Below are positions 8,663-16,624 of a stretch of 64,000 nt of DNA, in pieces; the stretch's first letter is position 1, and the number at the start of each line of letters is the position of its first letter. The notes under the pieces are model-generated. The model did no database searches, had not been told where the DNA came from, and saw nothing but the letters and a program-made list of their open reading frames with translations. This DNA comes from Melioribacteraceae bacterium. Its GTDB lineage: Bacteria; Bacteroidota; Ignavibacteria; Ignavibacteriales; Melioribacteraceae. The stretch is taken from contig JAKIUC010000008.1 of assembly GCA_021647785.1 (NCBI GenBank), forward strand, positions 1 to 64,000, given 5' to 3'. The position numbers and the translations under genes were made by a program.

Positions 8663-9393
8663 GTAAACCAAAAATTGCTTTTTTCGATTTTACAAGTTGT
8701 GAAGGTTGCCAATTAAATAAATTAAATTTAGAAAATGATTTATTAGACTTATTAGAATTAGTGGATATTGTAGAATTCCGGGAAGCTATGGATGATAAAG
8801 CTGATGAATATGATATTGCGTTTATTGAAGGAAGCATAAGTACACCAACCTGCATAACTCGCATTCATGATATAAGAAGAAGAACAAAAATTCTCGTTGC
8901 TTTGGGTGCATGTGCTGTGCAGGGTGGAATAAATGCTATTAAAAATCAGCATTCGGCTGACTGGGTAAAAGAAACAGTTTATGGAGAGGATAAATATTTG
9001 TTCCCTTCAATTCCGGTTCAACCAATAAGTGCAGTTGTAAAAGTAGATTATGAAGTGCGCGGATGCCCAATGAGTACACCTGAATTTTTACATGTTTTGA
9101 AATCATTAATCCTTAATAGAAAACCGGAAATATTTGACCATGCTGTTTGTGTTGAATGTAAGTTGAAAGAAAACGAGTGTGTACTTGATAAAGGAATGTT
9201 TTGCCTTGGTCCCATTACACGGGCAGGCTGCGATGCTATTTGCCCAACTTTCGGACAGTACTGCACTGGCTGCAGAGGAGTGGTTTCAAATATAAATAAA
9301 AACGGTGCTGTTGAAATGCTTAAGCAACATGGCTTCTCAACAAAAGAAGCATTAAATAGAATGAAAATGTTTTGCACACTTGAGCTAGAATAA
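8659..9393 (+). CDS. hydD: Group 3b [NiFe] hydrogenase delta (small) subunit
   Basis: A 244-residue small subunit of the F420-nonreducing/sulfhydrogenase type. The N-terminal TSCEGCQ, the later GACAVQGG and the RGCPMSTPE segment carry the cysteines of the proximal [4Fe-4S] cluster. Further cysteines towards the end (CVECKLKENEC, FCLGPITRAGC, CPTFGQYCTGCRG) would hold the medial and distal clusters. There is no twin-arginine signal, so it is cytoplasmic. It starts inside the stop codon of hydG and is followed 20 bases later by the large subunit. Confidence 0.93.
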   Translation: MSKPKIAFFDFTSCEGCQLNKLNLENDLLDLLELVDIVEFREAMDDKADEYDIAFIEGSISTPTCITRIHDIRRRTKILVALGACAVQGGINAIKNQHSADWVKETVYGEDKYLFPSIPVQPISAVVKVDYEVRGCPMSTPEFLHVLKSLILNRKPEIFDHAVCVECKLKENECVLDKGMFCLGPITRAGCDAICPTFGQYCTGCRGVVSNINKNGAVEMLKQHGFSTKEALNRMKMFCTLELE

Positions 9394-9413
9394 AATCTGT
9401 AAGTGGAGAAATT

Positions 9414-10718
9414 ATGCGTAAAAATTTAGATATCGATGTTCATCATTTAACAAGAGTTGAAGGACATGGAAATATTGTTGTGAATATGAAAGAGGGCGTT
9501 TTAGAGAAAGCACAGTTGGAGATTGTTGAAGCACCCCGTTTTTTTGAAGCAATTTTAAAAGGACGTAATTTTCATGAAGTAGCTATAATTACTTCAAGAA
9601 TTTGCGGAATTTGCTCATTGGGTCATCAATTAACTTCTTTAAAAGCTACCGAAGATGCACTGGGGCTTGACATAACCCGACAAACAGAATTATTGCGAAG
9701 AATACTTGTAGATGGTGCTACATTCCAGAGCAATACTTTACATTCACTTTTTTTGGCTGCACCCGATTATTTAGATGTCGGTTCGGTTTTTCCATTAATT
9801 AATACACATAAAGATGTTGTACTTGCAGCCTTAAGATTAAAAAGAATAGCAAATGAGATAGGTGAATTAATTAGCGGAAGAGCAGTTCATCCAATTGCAT
9901 GTGTTCCAGGAGGCTTCACTCAAATTCCATCAGCAAAAAACTTATTAGCACTTAAGAATAAACTTGTAAATGAAGCAATACCTGATGCAGAATTTATAGT
10001 TGATGTTATTGCATCGTTAGTAGAAAAAATTCCGGTATTTAGTAGAGAGACTGAATATATAAGTGTAAAAAGTGAGAAAGAATATGGCTTGTATGATGGT
10101 GATATTTATTCTTCAGATAGCGGAAGTTATAAGGTGAATCAATATCTTGAAATCACAAACGAATTTGTAGTTCCACATTCATCCGGCAAACATGCTAAAT
10201 TTAACCGAAGTTCATACATGGTTGGTGCTTTAGCACGCTTTAATAATAGCCATAATCAATTAAACCCTTTGGCAAAAGCTGCTGCCGAAAAACTTGGTTT
10301 GAAAGCACCAAATTATAATCCATATATGAATACTATTGCACAAGTTGTGGAGATAGCTCACTGTATTGCAAGTTCAATAGAGCTAATAGATACATTACTT
10401 GATGAAGGTCTTAAAAATGAAAAACCAAATCAAGAACCAACCAAGTATGGAAGGGGTTTTGGTTTAACCGAAGTTCCACGCGGAATTTTATTCCATGATT
10501 ATACTTACAATAAGCAGGGAAAAATTGAAAAAGTAAATTGCGTAATTCCGACCGGACAAAACCTTGCAAACATTGATGATGATATGAAAAAATTAGTTCC
10601 TGAAATAATAGAAGAAACTAAAGAACAAATAACACACAAGTTAGAGATGCTTGTACGTGCATACGACCCTTGTATTTCCTGCTCGGTACATGTGTTAAAT
10701 GTGGAGTTTATAGAATAA
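9414..10718 (+). CDS. hydA: Group 3b [NiFe] hydrogenase alpha (large, catalytic) subunit
   Basis: A 434-residue catalytic subunit. The L1 motif RICGICSLGH (Cys64, Cys67) and the L2 motif DPCISCSVH (Cys420, Cys423, His426) supply the four nickel ligands. After His426 a tail of eight residues (VLNVEFIE) remains; in this family such a tail is cut off by a dedicated protease once Ni and Fe are in place, and that protease is the next gene. The N-terminal TRVEGHGN is also standard. It makes or consumes H2 with NAD(P)(H) through hydB and hydG. No Tat signal partner is present. Subgroup 3b is inferred from the BGDA gene order. Confidence 0.95.
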   Translation: MRKNLDIDVHHLTRVEGHGNIVVNMKEGVLEKAQLEIVEAPRFFEAILKGRNFHEVAIITSRICGICSLGHQLTSLKATEDALGLDITRQTELLRRILVDGATFQSNTLHSLFLAAPDYLDVGSVFPLINTHKDVVLAALRLKRIANEIGELISGRAVHPIACVPGGFTQIPSAKNLLALKNKLVNEAIPDAEFIVDVIASLVEKIPVFSRETEYISVKSEKEYGLYDGDIYSSDSGSYKVNQYLEITNEFVVPHSSGKHAKFNRSSYMVGALARFNNSHNQLNPLAKAAAEKLGLKAPNYNPYMNTIAQVVEIAHCIASSIELIDTLLDEGLKNEKPNQEPTKYGRGFGLTEVPRGILFHDYTYNKQGKIEKVNCVIPTGQNLANIDDDMKKLVPEIIEETKEQITHKLEMLVRAYDPCISCSVHVLNVEFIE

Positions 10719-10719
10719 T

Positions 10720-11181
10720 ATGCTAAAAATAATTGGACTCGGAAATTCACTTAGGGGTGATGATGGTATTGGACCCGTAATAATTAATCAATTGGCTGAT
10801 TATAATTTCGCTGATAATGCTGATAATGTTATACTCATTAATGCAGAGTCAGATATTTTTATAATACTTGAGCATATTATTGAAGGGGAACCTATATTGA
10901 TTATTGATTGTGCAAAAATGGGTTTAACTCCAGGTTCCGTAAAGAAGTTTGAAATTAATAAAAAAACAATTTCAACTGTTGATAAGTTTATATCGTTGCA
11001 TGGTTTTGGATTTGGTGAAATTTATAATATGGCTTTAAAGATGGGGAGTGCTGCACCATGTAAAATAATTGGTGTTGAACCGAAATCAATAGAGTTTAAT
11101 TCTCCACTTTCAGATGAAGTTAGAAATTGCATTCCCCAAATAATTAATTTGGTAAACGAGGAGGTTTGTAGCTATGTCTAA
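10720..11181 (+). CDS. Hydrogenase maturation protease (HyaD/HycI family)
   Basis: A 153-residue nickel-dependent endopeptidase. GLGNSLRGDDGIGP (residues about 6-19) holds the metal-binding acidic residue, and IIDCAKMGLTPG and SLHGFGF match the family's second Asp and His positions. It should remove the C-terminal tail of HydA. It begins one base after the hydA stop and overlaps the receiver gene by 8 bases, so the whole set is probably one transcript. Confidence 0.9.
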   Translation: MLKIIGLGNSLRGDDGIGPVIINQLADYNFADNADNVILINAESDIFIILEHIIEGEPILIIDCAKMGLTPGSVKKFEINKKTISTVDKFISLHGFGFGEIYNMALKMGSAAPCKIIGVEPKSIEFNSPLSDEVRNCIPQIINLVNEEVCSYV

Positions 11182-11560
11182 AAAAATAATAATAATTGAT
11201 GATGATATTGATTTAGTTGAAGCAATGAGAATGATACTTGAAGGTGCAGGTTATGATGTAATTGATGCTCAAGATGGCACAATAGGATTTGATAGAATAC
11301 TAACAGAGAAACCCGACTTGGTTATTTTGGATGTGATGATGGGAACACAAGATGAAGGATTTCATGTTGCTTATCAAATTAGGAGCAACGAAAAAACATC
11401 AGATATTCCAATAATTATGCTTACTGCTGTTCAGCAAGAGACCGGATTTGTATTTGATAAAGATACGGATGAGGATTTTCTTCCGGTTAGTGAATTTGTA
11501 GAAAAACCAGTGAATCCGGAAAAATTGATTGAACTGGTAAAAATAAATTTAGGTCATTAA
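11174..11560 (+). CDS. Single-domain response regulator receiver protein
   Basis: 128 residues, a receiver domain only. Acidic pocket Asp10/Asp11 (IIDDDIDL), phospho-acceptor Asp53 (VILDVMMG), Thr in MLTAV and Lys in VEKPV are all present. There is no DNA-binding or enzymatic output domain, so it must act on a partner protein or pass on phosphate. Its start lies within the protease gene, and a histidine kinase follows 42 bases downstream. Partnership with that kinase and a link to hydrogenase use are inferred from position. Confidence 0.88.
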   Translation: MSKKIIIIDDDIDLVEAMRMILEGAGYDVIDAQDGTIGFDRILTEKPDLVILDVMMGTQDEGFHVAYQIRSNEKTSDIPIIMLTAVQQETGFVFDKDTDEDFLPVSEFVEKPVNPEKLIELVKINLGH

Positions 11561-11602
11561 GTTTAGTACTCTAATTAAATCATATTTGAAGGATATAATA
11601 AA

Positions 11603-12943
11603 TTGGATATAATGCTACTACTAGGTCGTTTTCCATTTTTGAATATTGACATTCTTCAATCACGTTTAGTTTGGTCTGTAAGGTTGCGCTGGTTAGCAAT
11701 AACAGTATTTTTACTTGCAACAATAACTGCACAAAATTTTTCTGATATTTCTTTAGATTTCAATAAAATCTGGTTAACATTAATTGCACTATTTACTCTA
11801 AATGTTACCTATTTTTTCATATTAAAATTTGTAAAACAATTCACATTTGCTGCAGAGCTTGCATTTCTTGTAATTCATATTTTACTTGATCTTTTTATTT
11901 TAACTATATTAATTCATCTCATTGGCGGAGTTGAAAACCCCATTTACCTCTTCTATATATTCCATGTTGTTTTAAGTAGTATTGTGTTACCTAAATGGCT
12001 GCCCTATATTATTTCAACTTTGGTTGTTATTCTATTTGGCGGATTGGTAACATTAGAATATCTGCAAATAATCCCCCATATTTGTATTGTTAATAGTAAT
12101 GTTCATAAAGTTTTTCTCTTTAATGGTTTAGTGTTATCAATCTTTACAATTACAGTTTATCTCACAACATACATTTGTGTTACATTTATGCGAATTTTTC
12201 GTAATAGTAAAATAGAAATTGATAATATGAACGAAAAATTACTTGCTGCAGAGAAGCAAAAAGATCAATTTTTTCAATATACTTCGCATGAATTAAAATC
12301 CCCAATTATTGCTGTTAAAACATTAATTGATAGCGTAGTAAAAAACTATTCTGAAGCAATAGAATCCAAACCACTTACTATACTAAAACGAGCATCAGCA
12401 CGTTCGGCTCAAATGTTGGATATTATTAAAGAACTAATAGATTTATCTCACAACAAATCCTTGATACCACGTGTATATAGTGATAAAGTTAAAGTAATTG
12501 AAGTTTTAATAAATGTTATTCAGAACCTACTCCCTATTGCAGAATCGAAAAATATTCAATTAGACCTAAATACCGACAACACAGATTATACAATTGTTGG
12601 AAAAGAGAGCGACTTTGAAAAAGTGTTTACTAATATTATTGAAAATGCAATTAGATATAGTAAAGATGGGGGAAAAGTAACTGTTTTATCAAGAGTAGCT
12701 AATGATAATAATCTGCAAATTGTAGTTGAAGATAATGGAATTGGAATTCCGAAAGAAGATTTAGAAAAAATATTTGACGAATTTTACCGCTCTAAGAATG
12801 CAAAACAAATTGTTAATTTTGGTACGGGATTAGGTTTAAGTCTAGTTAAACAGATAATTGATAATTACTCCGGCAATATTTCTGTAGAATCGGAAGTAAA
12901 TAAAGGAACAAAAATTAAAATTATCTTTCCTCTTTTAAATTGA
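11603..12943 (+). CDS. Membrane sensor histidine kinase
   Basis: 446 residues from a TTG start: GAAGGA (11588-11593) sits 9 bases before TTG 11603, a better fit than the ATG three codons later. About six hydrophobic helices fill residues 25-200 with little periplasmic sequence, like membrane-embedded sensors. Then come HisKA (His229 in TSHELKSPI) and HATPase (NIIENAIRYS, VEDNGIGIP, GTGLGLSLV). It is last in the hydrogenase run. The signal is unknown; redox or quinone state would be plausible but is not shown. Confidence 0.88.
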   Translation: MDIMLLLGRFPFLNIDILQSRLVWSVRLRWLAITVFLLATITAQNFSDISLDFNKIWLTLIALFTLNVTYFFILKFVKQFTFAAELAFLVIHILLDLFILTILIHLIGGVENPIYLFYIFHVVLSSIVLPKWLPYIISTLVVILFGGLVTLEYLQIIPHICIVNSNVHKVFLFNGLVLSIFTITVYLTTYICVTFMRIFRNSKIEIDNMNEKLLAAEKQKDQFFQYTSHELKSPIIAVKTLIDSVVKNYSEAIESKPLTILKRASARSAQMLDIIKELIDLSHNKSLIPRVYSDKVKVIEVLINVIQNLLPIAESKNIQLDLNTDNTDYTIVGKESDFEKVFTNIIENAIRYSKDGGKVTVLSRVANDNNLQIVVEDNGIGIPKEDLEKIFDEFYRSKNAKQIVNFGTGLGLSLVKQIIDNYSGNISVESEVNKGTKIKIIFPLLN

Positions 12944-12967
12944 ATTAAGAAATAAAAATTATAAAAT

Positions 12968-13432
12968 ATGAAAATAAGTGGAATTTTGGAAAATAGTGGG
13001 CTTACCTTATACCGCATAACCACAATGGAAGATGAGCCAGGTGCAGCAGGTTCTATATTTAAATTTTATGCTAAGCGTCATATAAATTTGGAATATATTA
13101 CCGAAGCAAGTACGACGCACAATTCCGCAGTAGTCTCAATTTGTGTTAAGGATGAGTTTGTACCGGAAATTGAAAAATTTATGATAGAAAATAAAGAAGC
13201 AATTGAATCATTAACAATTGATAAAACTTCAGGTATAAGCACAATTAGTATTTACGGTCCGCACTTTCGGGAAAAGCATTCCATTGCTGCAAGGTTTTGT
13301 ACCCTGCTTGGGGCAGCCAATGTAAATATTTTGGGAATATCAAGTAGCATTTCAAGTGTGTGCTGCGTAATAAAAACAGAGCAATTGGAAGATGCAAAAA
13401 ATGCAATTCTGAAAAGATTTGAACTGCCATAA
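12968..13432 (+). CDS. Tandem ACT-domain protein (aspartokinase-tail-like)
   Basis: 154 residues comprising two ACT-type modules: residues about 10-80 (ITTMEDEPGAAGSIFKFYA) and 85-150 (ISIYGPHFREKHSIAARFCT). The layout resembles the regulatory tail of aspartate kinase, without the kinase. ACT modules bind amino acids and control enzymes. It sits 25 bases after the histidine kinase and just before metG, so a link to aspartate-family amino acids or methionine is possible but inferred from position only. Confidence 0.7.
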   Translation: MKISGILENSGLTLYRITTMEDEPGAAGSIFKFYAKRHINLEYITEASTTHNSAVVSICVKDEFVPEIEKFMIENKEAIESLTIDKTSGISTISIYGPHFREKHSIAARFCTLLGAANVNILGISSSISSVCCVIKTEQLEDAKNAILKRFELP

Positions 13433-13490
13433 GCATTTTTTTTAAAATCAATTTTCAAAGAAATTTCGTATATTTACAGCTATTTAAAAA

Positions 13491-15554
13491 ATGGTTTTGA
13501 AATTGAATAAAGAAAAAATAATTGTAACTTCTGCACTTCCGTATGCTAACGGACCAATACATTTAGGACATTTAAGCGGTGCATATTTACCAGCAGATAT
13601 TTTTGTTAGATACAACCGATTAATAAATTCTGACATAATTTATGTTTGCGGTTCTGATGAACACGGAGTTCCGATAACCTTAACTGCCGATAAAGAAAAA
13701 CTTACTCCAAAAGATATTATTGATAGATACCACGAAAGTAACAAAGCTGCGTTCGAAAAATTTGGGATTAGTTTCGATATCTATTCTCGAACAAGCATTC
13801 CCACACATCACGAAACTGCTAAAGACTTCTTTAAAAGTTATTATAACCAAGATATTTTATCTGAAAAAAAATCGCTCCAATTTTATGATGAAAAAGCTGG
13901 AATGTTTTTACCTGATAGATATGTTGAGGGAACTTGCCCAAAGTGCGGATTTGAAGAAGCACGTAGTGACGAGTGTGAAAAGTGCGGTGCTTTATATGAT
14001 ACAAGTGAATTGCTAAACCCAAAGAGCAAAATCTCGGGGAGTACACCAGAACTGAAAGAGACCTCCCACTGGTACTTTCCACTTGGTAAATTCCAAGAAC
14101 GTCTTGAAAAGTATATGAAGGAAGCAAACGAGAAGTTCAACTGGAAAAGTAATGTGCTTCAATATTGCATTGGATGGTTCAAAGATGGTTTGAATGATAG
14201 AGCCGTAACCCGCGATTTAGATTGGGGAATTAAAGTTCCGCTCGATTCAGCTAAAGGGAAAGTGCTTTACGTTTGGTTTGAAGCTGTGCTTGGGTATATT
14301 TCTGCAACCAAAGAACTTTTTAAGCAGCGTGGCAATGAAGATGGATGGAGAGAATATTGGCAGGGTGAAAATACTCGGTACATAGCTTTTATTGGAAAGG
14401 ATAATATTGTATTTCATACAATAATTTTTCCTGCAATGTTAATGGCTTGGAATGATGGGAATAATGATAAATTTATTTTACCGGAGAATGTACCGGCAAA
14501 TGAATTTCTAAATTTTGAAGGAAAAAAGTTTTCTAAATCTCGTGGATGGGGAATTGATGTTGAGCAGTTTCTAAAGATTTTTCCAACAGATTCTTTACGG
14601 TATGCTTTGGCTTCAAACCTACCTGAAAATAAAGATACAGATTTTTATTGGAAAGAATTTCAAGCGAAAAACAATTCTGAATTAGCTGATATTCTTGGCA
14701 ATTTTGTTAATAGAACTTTCATTTTTGCTAAGAAACATTTTGATGAAAAAGTTCCGACAAGGGGAGAACTTAAAAAGATTGATATAGATATGCTTGCCCG
14801 AATTGCAGAAGCACCAATAAAAATAGGGAAGTTAATAGAGAGTTACAAAATAAGAGATGCAGTTTTTGAAATGATGTCTCTTGCACGTGCAGGTAATAAA
14901 TACTTCAACGATTCTGAGCCGTGGCTTAGTGTTAAGGAAAATAAAGAGAGAGCGGCAACAACAGTAAATATTTGTTTGCAAACAATTTCTACTTTGGCAG
15001 AAGTTTTCTCACCAGTAATTCCTTTTTCAGCCGAGAAGATATTTAAAATGTTGAATGTTAAAATTGCAGATTGGAATGAGAGCGGCAAGCGTGAGTTTGA
15101 AACTAATCATCAATTAAACAAATCTGAAATATTATTTAATAAAATTGAAGACAAAACTATTGAAATAGAAATTATGAAATGGAGTAACCCTGCAAGTTTA
15201 GAAGAGGAAGTGGAAGAAGAGAAAGTTCCGGAAATAACTTTTGACGACTTTTTGAAAGTAGATTTAAAAGTAGCTGAAATTATTTCTGCCGAGAAAGTAA
15301 AGAAGAGCAAAAAGTTATTAAAACTTCAAGTTAAGATTGGAAAATTTGAACGGCAAGTAGTTGCTGGTATTGCAGAGAGCTACGAACCGGAGGAACTTAT
15401 TGAAAAAAAAGTAATAATGGTTGCAAACTTAAAACCAGCAAAACTTTTTGGAATTGAATCGCAAGGAATGATACTTGCAATTGAAGATGAATCTGGAAAA
15501 TTAAATATTGTGGCGGTTAATGCCTCTCTTAATTCCGGATTGAAGGTTCGATAG
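13491..15554 (+). CDS. metG: Methionine--tRNA ligase
   Basis: 687 residues. The class I HIGH site is in NGPIHLGHL near residue 20; the zinc knuckles are CPKCG ... CEKCG (about 148-165); the second ATP motif is KFSKS (346-350, a common variant of KMSKS). The anticodon-binding helical domain follows, and the C-terminal about 100 residues (FLKVDLKVAEIISAEKVKKS) form the EMAP/Trbp111 tRNA-binding dimerisation domain of long MetRS forms. It charges initiator and elongator tRNA-Met. Confidence 0.97.
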   Translation: MVLKLNKEKIIVTSALPYANGPIHLGHLSGAYLPADIFVRYNRLINSDIIYVCGSDEHGVPITLTADKEKLTPKDIIDRYHESNKAAFEKFGISFDIYSRTSIPTHHETAKDFFKSYYNQDILSEKKSLQFYDEKAGMFLPDRYVEGTCPKCGFEEARSDECEKCGALYDTSELLNPKSKISGSTPELKETSHWYFPLGKFQERLEKYMKEANEKFNWKSNVLQYCIGWFKDGLNDRAVTRDLDWGIKVPLDSAKGKVLYVWFEAVLGYISATKELFKQRGNEDGWREYWQGENTRYIAFIGKDNIVFHTIIFPAMLMAWNDGNNDKFILPENVPANEFLNFEGKKFSKSRGWGIDVEQFLKIFPTDSLRYALASNLPENKDTDFYWKEFQAKNNSELADILGNFVNRTFIFAKKHFDEKVPTRGELKKIDIDMLARIAEAPIKIGKLIESYKIRDAVFEMMSLARAGNKYFNDSEPWLSVKENKERAATTVNICLQTISTLAEVFSPVIPFSAEKIFKMLNVKIADWNESGKREFETNHQLNKSEILFNKIEDKTIEIEIMKWSNPASLEEEVEEEKVPEITFDDFLKVDLKVAEIISAEKVKKSKKLLKLQVKIGKFERQVVAGIAESYEPEELIEKKVIMVANLKPAKLFGIESQGMILAIEDESGKLNIVAVNASLNSGLKVR

Positions 15555-15566
15555 GTATAACGGTAG

Positions 15567-16547
15567 ATGAGTATTAAAGAATTTGCTCCGCGAAATAAGA
15601 CAATCCAAATTGCAAAAGAGGATTCAGCAATATTTAGTAAAAGACTTATTAATTTAAATAGTAATATTTCTTTAGATAATTTGATTAATAAAACAATTAA
15701 TCAAGATATATTTAAGGCAATTGAATATTTGCCCAATAATTTTATTGACCTTCTCTTTATTGACCCGCCCTATAATATGAATAAGAAATTTGGCACTTCA
15801 AAATTTAAGGGAAGCTCAATTGAAAAATATACCGAATGGCTCAGTAACTTAATTTCTAAATTGAACAGATGTTTAAAACCAGCAGCATCAATCTATATTT
15901 GCGGCGATTGGAAATCTTCAACATCAATTCATCAAGTAATGGAAAAATACTTTATTGTAAGAAATAGAATTACTTGGGAACGTGAGAAAGGACGCGGAGC
16001 AAAAACTAATTGGAAAATGAACTCGGAAGATATTTGGTTTGGAACAAAATCGGATAATTATTTTTATAACGTAGATGCTGTTAAATTAAAAAGAAAAGTT
16101 ATTGCACCATATAGAACAAATAGCGGAAAGCCAAAAGATTGGGATGAAACAGAAAGCGGACAATTCCGTTTAACATATCCATCTAATTTATGGAATGATA
16201 TTTCAGTCCCATTTTGGTCGATGCCCGAGAACACAGAGCATCCAACACAAAAACCAGAAAAATTATTGGCAAAGTTAATTTTAGCCAGCAGTGTAGCTGG
16301 TGATATTGTATTTGATCCATTTCTTGGGTCTGGTACCACATCAGTAGTTGCAAAAAAATTAGAAAGAAAATATGTTGGTGTTGAGTTAGATAAAAACTAT
16401 GCCATTGTAGCAGAAAAAAGATTAGAAATGGTTGAAAAAAATAGAGCTATTCAAGGATACTCCGATGGAGTCTTTTGGGAAAGGAATAGTTTTAGTTTGC
16501 AGAAAAAAAAAATAGAAAGAGATTCTGATTTAAGATTTTTGTTTTAA
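15567..16547 (+). CDS. Site-specific DNA methyltransferase, probably N6-adenine, beta class
   Basis: 326 residues. Catalytic motif IV DPPYNM (66-71) precedes the AdoMet-binding FDPFLGSGTT (from 249), the order of beta-class amino methyltransferases; HPTQKP lies just before the latter. DPPY followed by N favours adenine over cytosine. The target-recognition region lies between, at about 110-215. It starts 12 bases after metG. No restriction endonuclease gene is near, so it is an orphan, more likely used for regulation or as a leftover of an R-M system. The specificity cannot be read by eye. Confidence 0.85.
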   Translation: MSIKEFAPRNKTIQIAKEDSAIFSKRLINLNSNISLDNLINKTINQDIFKAIEYLPNNFIDLLFIDPPYNMNKKFGTSKFKGSSIEKYTEWLSNLISKLNRCLKPAASIYICGDWKSSTSIHQVMEKYFIVRNRITWEREKGRGAKTNWKMNSEDIWFGTKSDNYFYNVDAVKLKRKVIAPYRTNSGKPKDWDETESGQFRLTYPSNLWNDISVPFWSMPENTEHPTQKPEKLLAKLILASSVAGDIVFDPFLGSGTTSVVAKKLERKYVGVELDKNYAIVAEKRLEMVEKNRAIQGYSDGVFWERNSFSLQKKKIERDSDLRFLF

Positions 16548-16624
16548 GTAACATCAGTCTTGATTCTAAAGATTACAATAAGTAAAATAAAAGTTTGAAT
16601 TTTAAAAATAATGGAGAAAAACTA

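Noticed and set aside
16595-16624. Upstream TTG start for the PpiC lipoprotein
   Set aside because: It would bury the lipoprotein signal; ATG 16625 has a ribosome site and gives a proper lipobox distance.
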